Of a stretch of DNA of 37,767 nt, positions 33,130 through 37,767 are shown one piece after another. Within the stretch, counting starts at the first letter, position 1. Each line of letters begins with the position of its first letter. The translations under genes were made by a program, and so were the position numbers. The notes beneath the pieces were generated by a model. The model did not search any database, was not told where the DNA came from, and saw only the letters and a list, made by a program, of their open reading frames with translations. This DNA comes from Rikenellaceae bacterium (GTDB lineage: Bacteria; Bacteroidota; Bacteroidia; Bacteroidales; UBA932). Location: NCBI GenBank assembly GCA_012800665.1, contig JAAZIW010000005.1, forward strand, positions 1 through 37,767, given 5' to 3'.

Positions 33130-34233
33130 CTATTTCAGCCGATAGTCGGAAATGTTCTGCAATCCGGGAATGCCGTAATATTTTGGCACGAGGTCGCCTT
33201 TCAAGTAAACTAAACGGCCGAGATTTTCGGGGTGGTCCACCAAATTGAGAACCTGGCGTATATCGCCTTTTTGCAATTGCACCGCAAGGCAGCTTTCTTT
33301 GTCTGCAGAGGTGGATGTGGGGGAGAGGACAAGGTTGGTGACCGATTTGAAAGGAGGGCTGAAAGAGCAGCCGCTCGCAGTGCAGTCGCCTCCGGCTATA
33401 TAGCCGTACACCCATACCCCGGCAGGGCTTTCGGATGCTTTGCTGCGCGCTTCTCCAACGCTGAGGGCGCCCGACAAATCGGTGTTGTCTCCTTCTGAAC
33501 CAGAGCCTCCGGAATTAAAAAAGAAGTTTTCTGCGGTATAGCTTAGAGAAGTGTCGATTTCCATGCTGAAACCCTCGCCGTATTTGTCAGCGGTAGAGCT
33601 TACTTCTTTTATGTTGTTGCCGGCATCAATTCGCAGGATGAGTATCTCCCGCGCTGCGAGTTCGCGTGTAAGCAGTGTGCTTGTATTGCCGCCATAACAG
33701 AATTCCAGCCACACCGGACCGGGTTTGAAATATCCTGTGCGCTTTTCGCCGTAACCGTACACTAAGGAGCCGGTAGCGCTGTGAAGGTAGAAAGTGCCGT
33801 CGGGATATTCTGCGCGGAAATTAATTCCTGTTTGCAACCTGACTCCCGCATTCAGTTGAGCGCAAGACAAATGCACTGCCGAAATCACTCCGGACTCTAT
33901 GGTAAATGTTTGATAATCACCAAATTGTTGTGCATCGAAAAGAGGCTCTGAAAACTTGCGGGAAATTGCCGATATGGTATAGTCCCCAGGCAGCAATTTC
34001 ATTTGTTTAGGGAGTGAGGAATAAATGCCCGAAAAAATACTTTTTCCCGATTCTTCAGATATTTCTATCATAAAAAGATTGGTGTCGGGAATTTCTGTTA
34101 TTGCGCGGCTTGACTGTGACTCGAATGCGATTTGCAGAAAACCTTTCTGAGGAGAAGGTCCCGACATTATGCGGTCGCAGGATAATAACGACAGCGCCAA
34201 TAGTAAGGATGTGATAATGCAAGATTTCTTCAT
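33130..34233 (-). CDS. DUF4493-DUF6359 lipoprotein
   Basis: From the ATG at 34233 the protein has 367 residues; the open frame to 34293 lacks support. The leader MKKSCIITSLLLALSLLS precedes the lipid-acceptor Cys19. Residues about 30-240 resemble DUF4493 (LQIAFESQSSRAITEIP, KLLPGDYTISAISR, FYLHSATGSLVYGY). The C-terminal third is a DUF6359-like OB-type domain (LSVGEARSKASESPAGVWVY, LQKGDIRQVLNLVDHPENLG and YLKGDLVPKYYGIPG). Such lipoproteins are common at the surface of gut Bacteroidota; the role is unknown. It is transcribed divergently from the OmpA-DUF3575 operon across a 323-bp spacer and may be functionally linked to fimbrial set B, which is inference. Confidence 0.8.
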   Translation of the reverse strand: MKKSCIITSLLLALSLLSCDRIMSGPSPQKGFLQIAFESQSSRAITEIPDTNLFMIEISEESGKSIFSGIYSSLPKQMKLLPGDYTISAISRKFSEPLFDAQQFGDYQTFTIESGVISAVHLSCAQLNAGVRLQTGINFRAEYPDGTFYLHSATGSLVYGYGEKRTGYFKPGPVWLEFCYGGNTSTLLTRELAAREILILRIDAGNNIKEVSSTADKYGEGFSMEIDTSLSYTAENFFFNSGGSGSEGDNTDLSGALSVGEARSKASESPAGVWVYGYIAGGDCTASGCSFSPPFKSVTNLVLSPTSTSADKESCLAVQLQKGDIRQVLNLVDHPENLGRLVYLKGDLVPKYYGIPGLQNISDYRLK

Positions 34234-34300
34234 AATTTTTCGTTTTTGTGAATTTACGAAGACTTTCCGTTGTATCGGAGGAGTAAAAATCAACTTTTTT

Positions 34301-34319
34301 TGTTTTACTGTGTAAAACA
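34301..34319. promoter_or_regulatory. Dyad in the divergent spacer, possible operator
   Basis: TGTTTTAC and GTAAAACA are separated by TGT, a perfect 8-bp inverted repeat. An outer pair, AAAATCA (34286-34292) and TGATTTT (34322-34328), extends the symmetry. It lies about 70 bp from the DUF4493 start codon and 140 bp upstream of the plus-strand promoter. It lacks a T-run on the outgoing side of either strand in the usual form, so a protein-binding site is the better guess than a terminator. Apart from this and the promoter, the 34234-34556 spacer is A/T-rich with nothing else recognised. Confidence 0.4.
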
Positions 34320-34437
34320 GGGTGATTTTCCCAAAGAATATTTTTTCTCAAAAATGGCCTCTCGTGTTAGTCTGTTGAGGATAAAGGATAAAAAACAAAA
34401 AAAACCAAAAAAAATGTTCATTTTTTTCGAAAAAGTG

Positions 34438-34467
34438 TTGCTATGTTTGAAAAAGGTTTTATCTTTG
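34438..34467 (+). promoter_or_regulatory. Promoter of fimbrial set B
   Basis: TTG at 34438-34440 is followed after 19 bases by TATCTTTG (34460-34467). This is a close match to the Bacteroidota promoter consensus and lies 89 nt before the chosen start of the OmpA-DUF3575 gene. Confidence 0.75.
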
Positions 34468-34556
34468 CAGTCCGAAAAATTTGACGATTTAAAATTATAT
34501 CCAAGGCTCATGCCGAAAATATGACTTCTGTCGTTTTTTTTTGTGAAAAAAGGTAC

Positions 34557-36104
34557 ATGGTTGGACAATACTTCAGGAGGGCACTAATTGCGTGCTTATT
34601 AACCCTCGCAGCCGAAATTACGCTTGCAGCTTTCGACACCGCAAATGTGAAAACATCTGCGGATGAGGTGTTTATACGCAAGTCTACTGTCATCCACTTC
34701 AAGGTTAATCTCTTCGAACCCGATAGAGCATATGAAAACAATGCAGCCAGCCTCGATTCTTTAGTAAGCTGGATTAATCGCATCAATGGCAATGAAAATG
34801 CCACACTCGAAAAAATAACAGTCCGTTCCGCCGCTTCTCCTGAAGGCGGGGATTCTTACAATCAAAGTCTTGCCGAAAAACGCGCCAGGTCAATTTCCCT
34901 TTTCATTATTGAAAATACCGGCGTGGATCGTTCCCTCATTATAGAAAATCCCGTAGGCTCCGATTACGAGGGCCTTCGCAATATGGTCGATACTGTTTCT
35001 TTCCAGTATAGAGACGAGGTTATCCATATTCTGGACAATACTCCTTTATACGTTTATAGGAATGGAAAAATAGTAGATAGTAAAAAGAAACAACTTATGG
35101 ATTTGCGCGGCGGTCGTCCTTGGTTTTGGATGCTGTCCAACCTGTACCCAAGCTTGCGCCGGACTAAAGTCGTGATAGACTACGCCGAGCGTATAAAAAG
35201 GCATTCAGAGCTCAAGGATACCGCCAAATCCATTTCTCCTACTGTTATCCCCACAGTCATAGATACCACATCTTTGGCTGCGGAGCCGGCAGTTAGAGAT
35301 AAAGTTAAAATTGTTTCTCCTGTTATTCCCACAGTCGCCGATACGACATCCGCGACTGTGGAGGTAACAGTTTCTGACATTCCTTCCGAAATCAAGGAGG
35401 TGATAGTCAGGGATACTGTCGTAATCAGAGATACTGTCATAATCAGAGACACGATCGTAATAAGGGATACAATCCGTATCTGCGATGCAATCGAGCCCGT
35501 TCCTGAAACCGTTCCCGACACTCTTGAAACCATTGTCCAACCAATAGATACCTTCGCTCAGCAGGATCTTATCAAGATATTCAAGGCAAGGGTTGCTTTC
35601 AGCACTAATGTATTGTACGACCTTGCCATCACCCCTAATTTCAGCATGGAGATTCCCATCGGCAGGCGTTGGAGCACGGGCTTTAACTATACCTTCCCAT
35701 GGTACGTTTGGGATGGCAATACACGCGCCTACGAAATTCTCCATTTGGATATTTTTGCCCGCTATTGGTTCAATCCTTCCGAAGCCCTTACAGGCTGGTT
35801 TGCAGGAGTGAATTTCGGCGGAGGCTATTTCGATATCCAGCCCAAGGGTGCAGGTTATCAGGGAGAAGCTTCTGTAATAAGCATAGAGGCGGGTTACAAC
35901 TGGTATATCAACAAGCATTGGCGCTTTACGCTCTCCGCCGCAGCCGGCTGGATGGGCGCCGGATATCGCAGGTACGATGCCATTAAGAGCACCTATACCC
36001 ACTTGGTAGAAAGGTATGAAGGCACCTATACATGGTACGGTCCCACCCGTCTGAATGTAGGCTTCACCTATGTGTTTGGTCGTAACGTAGTAAAGAATAA
36101 GTAA
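34557..36104 (+). CDS. Outer membrane protein: OmpA-like domain, repeat linker and DUF3575 beta-barrel
   Basis: I take the ATG at 34557 (MVGQYFRRALIACLLTLAAE), which gives a signal peptide and 515 residues; an ATG at 34521 would add 12. Residues about 40-160 resemble an OmpA-like peptidoglycan-binding domain (VIHFKVNLFEPDRA, SAASPEGGDSYNQSLAEKRA). The middle has two imperfect copies of a VIPTVxDTTS segment and then hexapeptide repeats of the type VIRDTV (about 281-314). The C-terminal 180 residues match DUF3575 (FSTNVLYDLAITPNFSMEIP, YTFPWYVWDGNTRAYEILHL), an outer membrane barrel found beside fimbrillin genes. It leads fimbrial set B and its stop codon overlaps the next start (TAATG), so it probably anchors or exports the fimbria. 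Confidence 0.82.
   Translation: MVGQYFRRALIACLLTLAAEITLAAFDTANVKTSADEVFIRKSTVIHFKVNLFEPDRAYENNAASLDSLVSWINRINGNENATLEKITVRSAASPEGGDSYNQSLAEKRARSISLFIIENTGVDRSLIIENPVGSDYEGLRNMVDTVSFQYRDEVIHILDNTPLYVYRNGKIVDSKKKQLMDLRGGRPWFWMLSNLYPSLRRTKVVIDYAERIKRHSELKDTAKSISPTVIPTVIDTTSLAAEPAVRDKVKIVSPVIPTVADTTSATVEVTVSDIPSEIKEVIVRDTVVIRDTVIIRDTIVIRDTIRICDAIEPVPETVPDTLETIVQPIDTFAQQDLIKIFKARVAFSTNVLYDLAITPNFSMEIPIGRRWSTGFNYTFPWYVWDGNTRAYEILHLDIFARYWFNPSEALTGWFAGVNFGGGYFDIQPKGAGYQGEASVISIEAGYNWYINKHWRFTLSAAAGWMGAGYRRYDAIKSTYTHLVERYEGTYTWYGPTRLNVGFTYVFGRNVVKNK
35401..35490 (+). repeat. Tandem 18-bp repeats coding VIRDTV-like hexapeptides
   Basis: Four to five successive imperfect 18-base units code for VRDTV, VIRDTV, IIRDTI, VIRDTI and RICDAI. 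The units differ mostly at third positions, so the repeat is kept at protein level. It forms the linker between the OmpA-like and DUF3575 parts. Confidence 0.8.
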
Positions 36105-37225
36105 TGAGAAAGCTCAGGTCATACGTTCTTATGCTTCTCGCAGCTGTCGTTCTGGCGGCTACGGGTTGCGAGCGCAGACCTATGGAGGCAGACTACGTTC
36201 CCACCGTAAGGGTTATTGTGAAATGCGATTGGCAATACTTCTGCGAAGAGCCCACCGGTATGACCATGTACTTCTTCAGGGACGGCGAAGACACTCCACG
36301 TGTAATCAGTACTTCACAAGTAAACGATGTGGCGGTGAATCTTCCCGCAGGCCATTGGAGAATGTTCCTCATCAACCAGAGCGTTTACGAGTTTTCAAGC
36401 TACGAATTCTTCAGCATGAACAAATACGCTCAAGCTTTCGTGCGCCTTGCAGAGATTAAATCCAATTGGTACGTTCCGAGCAAAATCAAGTCAATAAGCA
36501 AAGAAACCTTTATCGGACACGACCCCGAGCACCTCGCCGTTGCCCTGGCAAGCGAGTTCGACATCACTCACGAAATGGTGGATCACTATCAATCGGCTTA
36601 TTACGAATATAAGACCAGACTGAAGAGCAAGGCCCCGGACAGCGAATTGGATTATTATCTGAGCGCTATGGACGAATACACATACGTTATCCCTGTAACG
36701 GCACGCGACATTATTTCCACCGTGAGGGCACGTATCTATATAAACAATATCAGAAGCTTGCGCTCCGTACGCGCCGCCCTTACCGGCATGGCTCAGAACT
36801 TTGTGCTTACCAAAGACAGGACGGATGAGGGGGATGTGGATCAGCTGCTCGAATCCTGGGTAGTAGAATTCGATGAAGAAGTCCCCACCCGCGGTTATAT
36901 AGAGTCGCAGGTTACCACCCTCGGTCTTCCGAATGGAGTTACCAGTGTAGAGGGAAGAGCGCCTGAGCTTAACTCGCTAGGACTCAATATGCTTATGAAA
37001 GACGGCAAAACCCTGTTGAAGTACGATTTTTTAGTGGGGCACAAGTTCCAAATCACCAAGGATGAAAGTGGATTGGGCTTGAGGCTGAATCTCTATTTGC
37101 AGGAAGGTTACGATAAAGACCCTGTAATAACATTGCCTGATGTGGTGGTAGAAGAGGGCGGCGGCGGATTCAAGGCTGATGTTGTGGATTGGGAAGATGA
37201 AATCAATGTCGGAATACCGATTTAA
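36104..37225 (+). CDS. DUF5119 lipoprotein (fimbrial set B)
   Basis: A 373-residue protein with leader MRKLRSYVLMLLAAVVLAAT and lipobox Cys22 (ATGC). The mature start, YVPTVRVIVKCDWQYFCEEP, TGMTMYFFRDGEDTP and later LPAGHWRMFLINQSVYEF, fits DUF5119 proteins, which sit next to DUF3575 and fimbrillin genes in Bacteroidales and are thought to be fimbrillin-related. C-terminal ADVVDWEDEINVGIPI is a typical strand end. The start codon shares one base with the stop codon of the gene before. The exact job, minor subunit or anchor, is unknown. Confidence 0.78.
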   Translation: MRKLRSYVLMLLAAVVLAATGCERRPMEADYVPTVRVIVKCDWQYFCEEPTGMTMYFFRDGEDTPRVISTSQVNDVAVNLPAGHWRMFLINQSVYEFSSYEFFSMNKYAQAFVRLAEIKSNWYVPSKIKSISKETFIGHDPEHLAVALASEFDITHEMVDHYQSAYYEYKTRLKSKAPDSELDYYLSAMDEYTYVIPVTARDIISTVRARIYINNIRSLRSVRAALTGMAQNFVLTKDRTDEGDVDQLLESWVVEFDEEVPTRGYIESQVTTLGLPNGVTSVEGRAPELNSLGLNMLMKDGKTLLKYDFLVGHKFQITKDESGLGLRLNLYLQEGYDKDPVITLPDVVVEEGGGGFKADVVDWEDEINVGIPI

Positions 37226-37238
37226 TGTGATACGGCAT

Positions 37239-37322
37239 CTTATATATATAAGGTTAGAAAATTTAAAAATCGAATAAAAATGAAAGATTTGAAAAATAAT
37301 AAACAACAAATAATAAACAACA
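37239..37322 (+). repeat. Palindrome and 14-bp tandem repeat in the leader of the last fimbrillin gene
   Basis: CTTATATATATAAG (37239-37252) is a perfect palindrome. AATAATAAACAACA is present twice without a gap (37295-37308 and 37309-37322), directly upstream of the fimbrillin start at 37336. The rest of the 110-nt gap is A-rich, which in Bacteroidota leaders favours translation. Confidence 0.7.
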
Positions 37323-37335
37323 AAAACAAAAAATC

Positions 37336-37767
37336 ATGAAAAAGTATTTTGTTATCGCAGCAGCTGCTGCCCTTGTTCTTGGAGCATGCTCCAAGAACAT
37401 CATCGATGTAACCAGTACAGGAAATGTTATTGGTTTCAGTACTTACTCTCCCACGCCTACCAAGGCGGGCGGTTCATTTGTAACCGGCACCAACTTCAAC
37501 GGAGTTAACGCAGACGATCAGCTTATAGGTGTTTATGCCTATAACACAGGTAGTGCTACTTATGCTGATGCAACACACACACCGAACTTTATGAGTGATG
37601 TTAAGGTTAAACTTTTGGCTAATGGCGATTCACCTTCAACTGAGTATTCTCCGATACGCTATTGGCCTACCGATGAGGCTAACAACAAGCTTACCTTCTT
37701 TGCCTATTATCCAAATTTGGCGGGAAACAACATCACTAAGACGGCAGGCACCGGTCTCGTGGATTTC
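37336..37767 (+). CDS. Fimbrillin family lipoprotein (set B), N-terminal part
   Basis: The frame starts with ATG at 37336 and is open to the window edge (144 codons). The leader MKKYFVIAAAAALVLGA precedes the lipid Cys18. The mature part (NVIGFSTYSPTPTKAGG, DDQLIGVYAYNTGS, YSPIRYWPTDEANNKLTFFA) is the pattern of Mfa-like_1 fimbrillins (PF13149), in which a strand with I.F.T, a K/R near TKA or TRA and the RYWP motif recur. It lies 110 nt behind the DUF5119 gene in the same direction, as in Bacteroides fimbrillin loci. The C-terminal half is outside the window. Confidence 0.85.
   Translation, partial: MKKYFVIAAAAALVLGACSKNIIDVTSTGNVIGFSTYSPTPTKAGGSFVTGTNFNGVNADDQLIGVYAYNTGSATYADATHTPNFMSDVKVKLLANGDSPSTEYSPIRYWPTDEANNKLTFFAYYPNLAGNNITKTAGTGLVDF

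Noticed and set aside
34234..34556. Invertible (phase-variable) promoter for fimbrial set B
   Set aside because: The promoter is not flanked by inverted repeats; the only dyad lies entirely on one side of it.

Overview
The window looks like a stretch of chromosome from an obligately anaerobic, probably host-associated member of the Bacteroidales (Bacteroidota). The signs are promoters of the TTG/TAnnTTTG type upstream of several genes, the rpsF-rpsR-rplI order with nothing between rpsF and rpsR, FimA/Mfa-type fimbrillin lipoproteins, DUF4493/DUF6359, DUF3575 and DUF5119 proteins, and anaerobic enzymes (class III ribonucleotide reductase NrdD/NrdG, pyruvate:ferredoxin oxidoreductase, an 8-Fe ferredoxin). 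No species can be named from the sequence alone.

Layout. (1) 1-5925, minus strand: a tight six-gene run that reads POT peptide transporter, TIGR02757 protein, zeta-toxin-like P-loop protein, TldD, PmbA/TldE, and the start of a SlyD-type FKBP that leaves the window. (2) 6004-10619, plus strand: an LpxL-like acyltransferase, dipeptidase PepD and a secreted GH36 alpha-galactosidase. (3) 10662-13385, minus: nrdD-nrdG. (4) 13386-13942: the largest gene-free stretch, holding a structured nrdD leader, a set of inverted and direct repeats that looks like a small mobile or dispersed element, and the rplI terminator. (5) 13943-19875, minus: the ribosomal operon rpsF-rpsR-rplI, preceded by DUF1573-parE-plsC-acyl-CoA ligase. 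(6) 19937-21564, plus: a 57-residue ferredoxin, a LysR protein reduced to its DNA-binding part, and a membrane acyltransferase. (7) 21623-26106, minus: nifJ and fabD. (8) tRNA-Arg(CCG) at 26169-26243. (9) 26468-37767: a surface-structure region with fimbrial set A (FimA-like subunit plus a DUF4906-like large lipoprotein), an M16 peptidase lipoprotein, a divergent DUF4493/DUF6359 lipoprotein, and fimbrial set B (OmpA-DUF3575 outer membrane protein, DUF5119 lipoprotein, fimbrillin running off the end).

How the genes fit together. Peptide uptake and processing (POT, TldD/PmbA, PepD, FKBP), lipid synthesis (fabD, acyl-CoA ligase, three acyltransferases), anaerobic redox (nifJ, ferredoxin, nrdDG) and surface adhesion (two fimbrial sets) are the themes. 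Most of this is ordinary core metabolism. The least explained parts are the repeat-rich intergenic block before nrdD, the orphan LysR DNA-binding protein beside the ferredoxin, and the RNA structures and repeats inside the fimbrial genes. I found no CRISPR array, no intact insertion sequence, no rRNA, no prophage and no clearly new multi-gene system.
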